Assembly: GCA_964593905.1 (NCBI GenBank)
Contig: CAZQLE010000021.1
Location: 1 to 27,824 of the forward strand
Reading direction: 5' to 3'
DNA: 27,824 nt
Origin: CAZQLE01 sp964593905
GTDB taxonomy: Bacteria; Chloroflexota; Anaerolineae; Anaerolineales; Anaerolineaceae
The notes below the pieces were generated by a model. That model was not told the origin of the DNA and did not search any database. It saw only the letters and a program-made list of their open reading frames with translations. The translations under genes were made by a program, and so were the position numbers. Below, piece by piece: positions 7,341 through 14,257 of this stretch; the first letter of the stretch is position 1; each line of letters begins with the position of its first letter.

Positions 7341-8779
7341 AAAAATTTCAAAAGACACTTTCGTTTAAGTTGATTCTGGCCATTGTACTGGCAGCCGTAT
7401 TGACCGCCGCACTGATGGCAGTATTCGTGCGCGTGACCAGTGAAGACCGGCTGACCAAGTTGATTCTCGAACAGCAAAGCAGCTCTTTACAGCAAGCGCT
7501 GGCAGATTATTATGACCGCACAGGGTCATGGCAGGGCATCGGCGAAGACTGGCCGGAGATTGAGTTTCGGACTTCATTCATACCCGCTATGCAGGCAGAG
7601 GTGGAGAACCCACCGCAAGATAACCGGCCCGATTTTGGGCGCCGGCCGCGCAACCTGTTTGGAATGGCCGATGCCGCCGGGGTGGTGCTGGTGCAGGTGG
7701 ATAAAGACTACCCGGTCGGCTCGACAATGCCCCAGAATTTACTGGCCGAAGAAACACCGGTGTTGGTAAATAACACGCAGGTGGGCACATTATTAACCAC
7801 CAAACGTCTGACCGACTTTAACCCCGAAGAGGCTCTGTTTTTACGGCGCACCAACCAGGCCCTGGCGCTGGCCGTAGCCGGGGCGCTGGCCGTGGCGCTG
7901 CTGAGCGGCGTGCTGTTGGCGCGCACCCTCACCCGGCCGCTGCGTTCGCTAACCCTGGCAGCGCAAAATATCGCCGCCGGTGACCTGAACCAGCAGGTGG
8001 AAGTGACCACAAAAGACGAGATCGGCCAGTTATCCGAAGCGTTCAACCGCATGAGCCAGGAGATTGTACGGGTGAACCAGCAGCGCAAGCAAATGACCGC
8101 CGATGTGGCGCATGAACTGCGCACCCCATTGACGGTGATTGCCGGGTATGTCGAATCGATGCAAGACGGGGTGTTGGACCCCACCCCGGCGCGGCTGAGC
8201 TTGATTTATGCCGAGATCGAACGCCTGATGCGGCTGGTGGGTGATTTGCGCATGCTCTCACAGGCCGATGCCGGTGAGCTGGGATTAAACCCGCAGACAA
8301 TTCATCCACAGCGGCTGGTGGAAGAAGCCGCCGAACGGTTTTCACTGCAAGCCCGGCAGCAGAATGTTACGCTGAGCTGGCAGGCAGGCAAAGATCTGCC
8401 CGCAATCTGGGTGGATGAGGCGCGTATGATGCAGGTGTTGGGGAACCTGGTGATGAATGCACTGCGCTACACCCCCAACGAAGGGAAGGTGGATCTGCGC
8501 GCCGAGTTGGGGGATGGCGGGGTGCGGTTAAGCGTGATTGACACCGGAACCGGGATCGACCCGGCTGAACTGCCGCTTATTTTTGAGCGTTTTCACCGCG
8601 CAGATAAGTCGCGCCACACCGAAAGCGGCGAGGTGGGTCTGGGGCTGGCAATTGTAAAAGCCATTGTAGAAGCGCACGGCGGACGGGTAAGCGCCCAGTC
8701 ACAGGTTGGCGGGGGCACCCGGGTAGAGATCTGGCTGCCGGCGCAGGTCAGCGCGCCAGATTCGCTATCTTCCGATTAA
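7337..8779 (+). CDS. HAMP-domain sensor histidine kinase
   Basis: A 480-aa membrane kinase, partner of the preceding regulator. Two membrane helices (about 10-31 and 173-195) bracket an extracytoplasmic sensor region of some 140 residues with no motif I recognise. HAMP follows (about 196-248), then a HisKA domain with phospho-acceptor H259 in DVAHELRTPL, and an ATPase domain with N box (NLVMNALRYTPNEG), G1 (DTGTGID), F box (IFERFHRADKSR) and G2 (GEVGLGLAIVKAIVEAHGG). Translation is coupled to the regulator by an ATGA overlap with no separate ribosome site. The 3' end overlaps the convergent SET gene by 32 bp. Confidence 0.95.
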   Translation: MKKFQKTLSFKLILAIVLAAVLTAALMAVFVRVTSEDRLTKLILEQQSSSLQQALADYYDRTGSWQGIGEDWPEIEFRTSFIPAMQAEVENPPQDNRPDFGRRPRNLFGMADAAGVVLVQVDKDYPVGSTMPQNLLAEETPVLVNNTQVGTLLTTKRLTDFNPEEALFLRRTNQALALAVAGALAVALLSGVLLARTLTRPLRSLTLAAQNIAAGDLNQQVEVTTKDEIGQLSEAFNRMSQEIVRVNQQRKQMTADVAHELRTPLTVIAGYVESMQDGVLDPTPARLSLIYAEIERLMRLVGDLRMLSQADAGELGLNPQTIHPQRLVEEAAERFSLQARQQNVTLSWQAGKDLPAIWVDEARMMQVLGNLVMNALRYTPNEGKVDLRAELGDGGVRLSVIDTGTGIDPAELPLIFERFHRADKSRHTESGEVGLGLAIVKAIVEAHGGRVSAQSQVGGGTRVEIWLPAQVSAPDSLSSD

Positions 8780-9302
8780 GCCAGGGCGTAAAGTGCCCGC
8801 GGTAGCGCTGCTGCAAAGCGGGCAGCCGCCAGTCGAGAGCAGTAATGCGCCCGCGGCACAGCGCCGAACCGCAGCGGCAGGGCTGCAAAACCCAGGTCGG
8901 GTCATCCAGCCACAGGGCATAATCGGCGGTCAGCTCTTCGCCGGGCGCAATGGCCCGGCGGGCCACCAGGGTGACAGCATCTTGCAGCCAAAGATTGGGA
9001 TCACAGGCATGGTTAAGCGGGTAATCGGGTTGCGGCGCGGCGTCTGCCGGGTCGGCCAGGTAGAGATCATCATCCAGCACGGCGATTGAATCGGGGTTGG
9101 CTTTGCCGGCTGCAAGATCGGCCCCGCGATAAACCACGCCACCCCAGATGATCACCACCGCACCGGCTGCAATGGGGTGCTGTGCAAACAACCCTTGCCC
9201 TTCCAGGCGCGACGGTCCCACCCTGAGCGTCGGCTCGACCCACGGGGTGAGCACCTGCCCGGGGGAATAGGTTTGTGAGAGAGGCGAGTCAAAAGGGGAC
9301 AT
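8748..9302 (-). CDS. Stand-alone SET-domain protein (putative lysine methyltransferase)
   Basis: A 184-aa protein with a full SET domain. Visible motifs: GQGLFA (35-40), the SAM-binding/active-site motif NHACDPN (97-103), GEELTADYAL with the catalytic-type Tyr128, and a post-SET zinc cluster CRCGSALC (C142, C144, C149) followed by GRI. Known SET proteins methylate lysines using S-adenosylmethionine; the bacterial substrate here is unknown. No signal peptide, so cytoplasmic. It is transcribed convergently to the kinase gene, with a 32-bp overlap, and in the same direction as the epimerase gene upstream, 108 bases away. The ribosome site is weak (GCAGG, 7 nt before the ATG). Confidence 0.9.
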   Translation of the reverse strand: MSPFDSPLSQTYSPGQVLTPWVEPTLRVGPSRLEGQGLFAQHPIAAGAVVIIWGGVVYRGADLAAGKANPDSIAVLDDDLYLADPADAAPQPDYPLNHACDPNLWLQDAVTLVARRAIAPGEELTADYALWLDDPTWVLQPCRCGSALCRGRITALDWRLPALQQRYRGHFTPWLNRKIANLAR

Positions 9303-9410
9303 TACAAAACCTGCCAGGAAGGGCGAGGCACAAGAAAGATTACCCGATCAGCATTCTCTCTATTGCCCCGCCCCGGCGAATGAACGATTCACATATCTCG
9401 ACTTACATCT

Positions 9411-10448
9411 CTAGAAAAACACCTTAACCCACTTGAGGGCCTTTTGCTTCCACGGCACGCGGTGTGAAACCCCCGCCTCACCGCTGAAGGTGTCTTTATT
9501 TTCCAGATACCAGTGATAATTGCGCAGCATGGCCTGCTGGTTGGAATAGCGCGGCTGATACCCCAGGCGCTGTTGGGCCTTCTCGATGGAGACAAATGAA
9601 TCTTTGGAGGCGGTTTCGTAGATCCACGGATAGAGCGGAGAGAGCTTGAGCGCCTCGAGGATCTTGAGCGCCAGAATCACCGGTCCGACCGGGAAGGGCA
9701 CAATGCGCTTGCCAAACCCGGCCTCATCCAACACGGCCTGATAATCTTCGCGCATGGTCTTGTATTCGGCCGCGCCAATATTAAAGGTATCGTTGACCAG
9801 CGTTTCATCAAGCGTCATGCACGAACCAATCACGCGGCACAAATCCTCAACATCCAGCAGTTGGTAGCGGTTTTTCCCCGCGCCGATCATGGGGAAGTTG
9901 CGCCCTTCGCAGGCCCATTCATAGAAGATAGCGAACACCCCCAACCGCTCGGGGCCGACAAAGGATTTGGGCCGCAGAATGGTGGTGCACAGGCCCTGCT
10001 CGCGCGCCTCGCGGCAGGCGGCTTCGGCCTGCACCTTGGCCTCGCCGTAGTGGCCCACGCCGTAGACCCGGTCGGTCTCATACAGCGGGTGATGGTCGGG
10101 CACGCCGTAGACAGCAGTGGACGAAATATGAATAAAACGCTTGACGCCCAGCTCGCGCGCGTTTTTAAGCAGCAAACGGGTACCCTCCACATCGGTGGAG
10201 TGGATATCTTCGGGTGAATAGAGCGGCAGCGCCGCGGCAGTGTGAACGACCACATCGGCCCCGGCCATACTCTTGCGCACCGCCTCGGGGTCGCGAATAT
10301 CACCCTGAAGGAAGGTAATCTGGTCGCGCTCAGGGTAGGTAAAATCCACCAGATCGATACCCGAGATATCGGTATAACCTTGCGAAAGCAGATAACGCAC
10401 CAGGTTAATGCTGAGAAAACCGCTGATGCCCGTGATGTAGATTTTCAT
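9411..10448 (-). CDS. NAD(P)-dependent epimerase/dehydratase (extended SDR family)
   Basis: A 345-aa Rossmann-fold enzyme of the UDP-sugar epimerase / 3-beta-hydroxysteroid dehydrogenase type. Visible: dinucleotide motif GISGFLS (7-13), D50 in QGDIRD, VVHTAA (67-72), catalytic ISSTAVYG (S110, T111) and Tyr134-Lys138 (YGEAK), and RPKSFVGPERLG. The third glycine of the usual GxxGxxG is Ser13, which is less common. The ATG at 10448 is preferred over a GTG at 10457 that lies inside the AGGTGAG ribosome site. The substrate (nucleotide sugar, sterol-like or other) cannot be set from sequence; there are no glycan genes beside it. Confidence 0.9.
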   Translation of the reverse strand: MKIYITGISGFLSINLVRYLLSQGYTDISGIDLVDFTYPERDQITFLQGDIRDPEAVRKSMAGADVVVHTAAALPLYSPEDIHSTDVEGTRLLLKNARELGVKRFIHISSTAVYGVPDHHPLYETDRVYGVGHYGEAKVQAEAACREAREQGLCTTILRPKSFVGPERLGVFAIFYEWACEGRNFPMIGAGKNRYQLLDVEDLCRVIGSCMTLDETLVNDTFNIGAAEYKTMREDYQAVLDEAGFGKRIVPFPVGPVILALKILEALKLSPLYPWIYETASKDSFVSIEKAQQRLGYQPRYSNQQAMLRNYHWYLENKDTFSGEAGVSHRVPWKQKALKWVKVFF

Positions 10449-10726
10449 GAAACTCACCTCGTATGCAGGGTCCGCCAGACAACCGCCGGCGCTTTCTCGA
10501 TCATTTTATCACGAGCATCCGGGTGGGGTATACCAGCTATCGATATTGTAAGAATGGGGGCGGGGGAACGGTGAAAGTAAAAAAGGGTGATGCCGCTGTT
10601 ACCAAGATAGACGGTTTGAATGACGGCCACCTTCTGATGAAAATGGGTTGGGTTCCGCCTGTCGGTAACAGAAATGTTGGTCACGGAGGGATGATCCAAC
10701 CGAATCTATACCTGGATGCGCATCGC
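10449..10726. other. Intergenic region upstream of the epimerase gene
   Basis: About 280 bases between the epimerase start and the left clpB repeat. A 96-codon plus-strand frame (10463-10753) runs through it but has no ribosome site and no recognisable motif. The epimerase promoter should lie here; the only -10-like hexamer I see on the minus strand, TAAAAT near 10504-10509, has no clear -35. I see nothing else. Confidence 0.6.
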
Positions 10727-10751
10727 GCAAAGAACCGTCCCGATTGGAATT

Positions 10752-10784
10752 AAAAAGTTTCCCGCCGGTAAAACACCGGCGGGG
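10752..10784 (-). terminator. Terminator of the clpB remnant and of the island's minus-strand operon
   Basis: Stem CCCGCCGGT / ACCGGCGGG (9 bp) with a 5-base loop AAAAC on the plus strand, followed on the minus strand by a T-rich tail (AAAAA on the plus strand at 10752-10756). A rho-independent terminator for minus-strand transcripts. It would now end the lipoprotein operon of the island. Confidence 0.8.
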
Positions 10785-10795
10785 AACAATATGGT

Positions 10796-10996
10796 TTATC
10801 CCACGACTTCGGCCGGGATCAGGGCTTTAAACGCCAATCCCTCCGGGCCGCACTCAACGCAGATCAGATCGCCCTCAAGAAAGTCGCCGCTGAGGATTTT
10901 GACTGCCAGCGGGTCTTGCAGCTCGCGCTGGATGGCGCGTTTGAGTGGACGGGCGCCGAAATCGGGGTCGTAGCCGACCTCCACCCGGTACGCGCG
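10796..10996 (-). pseudogene. clpB 3'-end remnant
   Basis: Encodes about 65 residues nearly identical to the C-terminus of the intact ClpB at 17655-20240 (shared GYDPDFGARPLKRAIQRELQ through to the common end ALIPAEVVG). There is no AAA+ domain, only the small C-terminal subdomain. Two charged residues of the intact gene are replaced (DFREGD to DFLEGD and CVERG to CVECG), which suggests relaxed selection. The frame is open a few codons further upstream (to 11035) into unrelated sequence that overlaps the lipoprotein's end; no ribosome site is evident. Best read as a displaced gene end at an insertion or duplication junction. Confidence 0.85.
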
Positions 10997-11021
10997 TGCA
11001 GACGGGACAGTCGCAGACGAT

Positions 11022-12332
11022 TCAGTTATATCCAAGGAGAAAACTTTCCATCATCGCTTTGATCACCGGTTGATATATTGTCATTATTTCCGGTTGGCCA
11101 AAACCCATAATTTGAAAACCGACATGCTGCACAAGCACGAACACATGAGAGCTTTCATAGTCAAGTCCATCCCGAGTATAGGTAGATCCCACCCAATAAG
11201 CGTTAAAACCATCGGCTGTGGTGGTGTGTTGCTGGTGATAGATTTGTAGGTTGGTGACTTCCTGTTTAAAGGTGGTCATCATTTCGTTTGCCATCTCTTC
11301 TGGGTCATTCCAATTACCATTTTGGTGGAGAACACCCACACACAAATTCGGGTCCTCGTCCAGACAAAATTTATCCCAAACACCGTCTGTGCTGAAAATA
11401 AAGTTGGCTGGGATGTTAATGGTATAGCTGACCCCATTTAATTTTCCCTCAAAGGTGGTATAGGTTCCGCCTCCCACCGCGATTGTATTTTCTTCTTCAT
11501 CTGCCCTGGCGGCTGAACCGCCAGTTTTCATGACGCGGAAGTCATCAAACACAAAAGTTTCTTCCATTCCGGCATTCAATTCTGCAATCAAACCAGCTTT
11601 CCCACCCAGAAAGCGATCGTCGAAAAAATTGAGGACAGGATAATCATTTACCTGAAGCTCATAATTACCGTTATGATCTACAACGCTCAGGCGGTTCAAA
11701 CTGCCAGCTGTCCAATGATCACTTTGAACCGGACCGGCTAAATTAATCCATTTGTTATTTTGTAAAGCAAAAACGCTCACCGCTCCCAAAGCATCTAACT
11801 TGGCGTAGTAAAAATTCTCAAAATTTTGGAAACGAAACATAATTCCGGATGCTGTCGCAAATTTTTCGGGGAGAATCCTGACAGCAACGCTAATAAGAAA
11901 GTTATCCTCCGGAAGGAAAATTCCAGGATCAGGTATATTCATTATGGGATAATCTATAAATGCCTTGGCTTTCCATGAATAAACACCTTTTTTAACTGTG
12001 TAATTAATTTTCACGTCTTTATTTTTCACTGGGGTCAGATTCCAGTCGGCAGGTGGTTCTGAAAAATCCTCATTGTAAATATAATCTAGCACCTCTATTT
12101 GACCGATATTGTTAACTTCTGTGGGAGATGGCGCAGCGGTTGGCTTGATTTTTGGTTTATGGGTTGGTGCAGCAATTGGCTGGGTTTTTGGTTTACGGGT
12201 TGGCGTTACAGTTTCCACTTCTGTAGCTGTATGATCCACGGTTTGGGCCGTAAGTGTATGCGGTCCGCAGCTTAAGGTCAATGCCAGAAGTGCTGTCACC
12301 AGAACAATTTTATACTTCATGCTTTTTTTCAT
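11022..12332 (-). CDS. Secreted lipoprotein with LamG-like domain
   Basis: Predicted 436-aa lipoprotein. Signal peptide (basic MKKSMKYK, hydrophobic core, lipobox LTLSC with Cys22), a Pro/Thr/Lys-rich linker containing repeated PTxKPK units (about 40-75), then a beta-sandwich region of about 200 residues starting at YNEDFSEPPADWNL and ending FDDFRVM. This layout resembles LamG/DUF1080-type domains of Chloroflexi surface proteins. The last 130 residues (YTINIPANFIFSTDG onward) form a second alpha/beta domain I cannot name with certainty. The ATG at 12332 has AGAGG upstream and gives a clean signal peptide; an open extension to 12440 does not. Last gene of the island's minus-strand set. Confidence 0.82.
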   Translation of the reverse strand: MKKSMKYKIVLVTALLALTLSCGPHTLTAQTVDHTATEVETVTPTRKPKTQPIAAPTHKPKIKPTAAPSPTEVNNIGQIEVLDYIYNEDFSEPPADWNLTPVKNKDVKINYTVKKGVYSWKAKAFIDYPIMNIPDPGIFLPEDNFLISVAVRILPEKFATASGIMFRFQNFENFYYAKLDALGAVSVFALQNNKWINLAGPVQSDHWTAGSLNRLSVVDHNGNYELQVNDYPVLNFFDDRFLGGKAGLIAELNAGMEETFVFDDFRVMKTGGSAARADEEENTIAVGGGTYTTFEGKLNGVSYTINIPANFIFSTDGVWDKFCLDEDPNLCVGVLHQNGNWNDPEEMANEMMTTFKQEVTNLQIYHQQHTTTADGFNAYWVGSTYTRDGLDYESSHVFVLVQHVGFQIMGFGQPEIMTIYQPVIKAMMESFLLGYN

Positions 12333-12499
12333 GCGCTTTCCTCTTACCCTGCTCTCGAATGGGCGAATTACAGCCATTACTTGTTTTTTTTCGGACCCTT
12401 TGAGATCACTCCTGCTGCTGTTTTGGTGATAACCATCCACAAAAAATTAGGTTTTCATTCAGACTGAATTGTGTATATATCTGTTCAGGAAAAGATTTG

Positions 12500-12952
12500 T
12501 TAGCCCTTTGGCTGTGTTTCGAGGTACGGTTTCATCAACTGGTAAAACGGTTCCTTGACTGTCAATTGCATTAGTGGCGGGGAGCCGATATCCACACATC
12601 GTGCGGGCTGCAGGTATAAAATAGACGTCCGTGGGTTTTTGATTTCACGCCAGGGAATGAGGACAGGCGGATTTTGGTATGCGCCCTGAAAAGCCATATA
12701 CAAGCCATCCGGAGTAATGCCTAACCGGGTTCCAAATCGATAGAAAACATTTCCCAAACGAATGGATCCACTCTGGATATTCGCGGGAGGAAAGGCCGGC
12801 CCTGGAAATCGAAGAAACAACTCATCCCATCCACTGACCTTTCGAAAAGCCCCTCCCATTCCTTTCACCAGCAGCAAAATTAATAACGCCATTCCCCCCA
12901 TAATGATTGGCACTCCGCAGAATATGCCGCCAAACATCAAAAGAAATTCCAT
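12500..12952 (-). CDS. Small membrane-anchored protein, unknown function
   Basis: A 150-aa protein with one or two N-terminal hydrophobic segments (about 4-29) and a soluble domain with beta-strand character (FYRFGTRLGITPDGLYMAFQ, then VLIPWREI). The pattern of strands ending in a phrase like IPWREI is reminiscent of bacterial PH-like domains, but I do not claim the family. Ribosome site GGGGAG, 7 nt before the ATG. It sits between the zinc-ribbon gene and the lipoprotein gene, all on the same strand, with gaps of 103 and 167 bases. Confidence 0.75.
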   Translation of the reverse strand: MEFLLMFGGIFCGVPIIMGGMALLILLLVKGMGGAFRKVSGWDELFLRFPGPAFPPANIQSGSIRLGNVFYRFGTRLGITPDGLYMAFQGAYQNPPVLIPWREIKNPRTSILYLQPARCVDIGSPPLMQLTVKEPFYQLMKPYLETQPKG

Positions 12953-13055
12953 AACATGGCTCCCCTTTAATTATTTAACCTTACTGCAGTGATAGGATGT
13001 ACGGATCACACGACGCGGTGATTGAAAAACCTGGCTGCACTGTATGAAATGACTG

Positions 13056-13679
13056 TTATACCTTTTGAACCGCAGCTCCGCAGGTTTCACAAAATTTTGC
13101 ATCTGGAAGCAAAGCAGCACCGCACTTTGCACAGCCCGCTACCTCGACAGGTTTTCCGCAATTGCCACAAAACTTTGATTCCAGAGAGACTGGATTCCCG
13201 CAAGATGGGCAGGGCTGTACATGAAGATCGATATGGTTTGCTGGGGCAGGAGCATTTGCTGGAACAAAAACTTGTGAAACCATGGGTGCCATTGCTGGAG
13301 CGGCACCAATTGAAAGCATATACCGGTCTACAAGCTGCCAGGTTTCATCGATCAATTGTTTTTGTTTATAGGAGGTATATGCTGTTAAACCCAGCAGGGG
13401 CCAGAAGACAATGAGGGCGGCCACACTGCTGACCGCATTGATTGCCCACTTGGCATTTCCGCTTTGGATGGTGACAAGATCATCTTGCATTGTGGCGGTG
13501 ATGGTTAATGCCACGCTGGCTTTCTTGAAAAACTCTCTGGCACGTGACTGTATCATGACACCGGTGGCTGATTCTATCACCTGGACTTCAAGGTTCTCTG
13601 ATTGATACAAATTTGCGATCTGTTGAGCAAATTCCTTGGAGTTAAAATAGGGCGCTTTGTAGGTTCTTTTGTCCGACAT
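13056..13679 (-). CDS. Membrane protein with double C-terminal zinc ribbon
   Basis: A 207-aa protein. The N-terminal 75 residues are soluble, a hydrophobic stretch spans about 79-101 (VSSVAALIVFWPLLGLTA), an Ala/Pro linker follows, and the C-terminus holds two zinc-ribbon knuckle pairs: C157/C160 with C171/C174, and C183/C186 with C197/C200 (CPSCG, FCGNCG, CAKCG, FCETCG). This matches the double-zinc-ribbon architecture. Such ribbons often serve as protein-interaction modules; no enzymatic motif is visible. AAGGAGA lies 6 nt before the ATG. It is 48 bases downstream of the 70-aa gene, probably in one operon. Confidence 0.85.
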   Translation of the reverse strand: MSDKRTYKAPYFNSKEFAQQIANLYQSENLEVQVIESATGVMIQSRAREFFKKASVALTITATMQDDLVTIQSGNAKWAINAVSSVAALIVFWPLLGLTAYTSYKQKQLIDETWQLVDRYMLSIGAAPAMAPMVSQVFVPANAPAPANHIDLHVQPCPSCGNPVSLESKFCGNCGKPVEVAGCAKCGAALLPDAKFCETCGAAVQKV

Positions 13680-13727
13680 CTTATTTCTCCTTAATTTAAT
13701 TCCCGATTTTTTGATGATTGATATTGG

Positions 13728-13940
13728 TTAACCATCCCCTTGTGATTCCGCTTTGGATGGAATGGCTTGCTTTTTTTGCGGTTTTCCAAGAAGCTTAAGC
13801 AGCAGAATTTCAAGTTCGGTTTGATTTTTAAATGGATATTTGTTTGCTTCTTCTAGAGGATTCACATCACCGCAAAAACGTTCCGGTAGGTCGGGGTCGA
13901 AATACAGGTGCAAGACAAAAGTTTTTAAGGATCGCATCAT
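13728..13940 (-). CDS. Small conserved-looking protein, first gene of the island operon
   Basis: A 70-aa soluble protein of unknown function. Its middle (HLYFDPDLPERFCGDVNPLEEANKYPFKNQTELEILLLKLL, shown here only as a region, residues 11-51) has a compact pattern of strands and a helix with an internal Leu-rich end. Support for it being real: ATG preceded by AGAGG, and a candidate regulated promoter (tandem TTTGGCA sites and a -10) whose predicted start lies only about 12 bases upstream. There are two adjacent ATGs; the first is used here. Confidence 0.65.
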   Translation of the reverse strand: MMRSLKTFVLHLYFDPDLPERFCGDVNPLEEANKYPFKNQTELEILLLKLLGKPQKKQAIPSKAESQGDG

Positions 13941-13958
13941 GCCTCTATGGTTACAATA

Positions 13959-13990
13959 TTAATAATTGAGTTTGCCAAAGCTTTGCCAAA
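13959..13990 (-). promoter_or_regulatory. Tandem TTTGGCA operator and promoter of the island's minus operon
   Basis: On the minus strand: TTTGGCA-AAGC-TTTGGCA (13990 to 13973), 8 bases, then TATTAA (13964-13959) as -10. Two heptamers with an 11-bp period placed 8 bp before the -10 is the known layout of SARP-family activator sites. The same 18-base core with one change precedes the transglutaminase gene at 16275. The predicted start is near 13952, immediately before the 70-aa gene. The regulator at 14258 is the obvious candidate to bind it. Confidence 0.6.
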
Positions 13991-14241
13991 AAACCGTGGT
14001 TGGGTTTAAATTAAAAAGGGGAAATCCATTCTGGTAGCTCAACAGGAAAGGGTGGAGATACAAGAATAAACAAAATAGTCCGGTGAAAACGCCGTTCTTT
14101 TTTCAATGCCTTGTGTAAATGATTGAGTTCACAAAAAAAACAAACGGTTGTTGAAACCAGAAATCAGGTTGATGAAGGAATGCTATTCCTACCTTGTCTT
14201 TCAATCGACCCTTCGCCTCAACCGTATCACACAATTGTTTT

Positions 14242-14250
14242 TGCTATAAT
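14242..14250 (+). promoter_or_regulatory. Extended -10 promoter of the SARP-like regulator gene
   Basis: TGCTATAAT is a perfect extended -10 (TGn plus TATAAT at 14245-14250). There is no good -35 at 17 bp, as is usual for extended -10 promoters. Seven bases downstream is an in-frame GTG at 14258, so the transcript may be leaderless. If so, the open frame upstream of 14258 is not translated. Confidence 0.5.
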
Positions 14251-14257
14251 TGACAAA

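Larger units (their letters stand above)
10727..10996. repeat. Left direct repeat of the clpB 3' end plus terminator
   Basis: This segment matches 17588-17855 in the same orientation. The match begins with GCAAAGAACC, covers a T-rich terminator tail, the terminator hairpin, and about 200 bases of clpB coding sequence with roughly ten mismatches, then fades after GCGCG. The hairpin core is inverted relative to the other copy. The pair brackets the 6.6-kb island, as attachment-like or recombination-generated repeats would. Confidence 0.85.

Noticed and set aside
10463..10753. 96-codon plus-strand frame in the gap before the left clpB repeat
   Set aside because: No ribosome site, no motif, and it ends at the terminator tail of the repeat.
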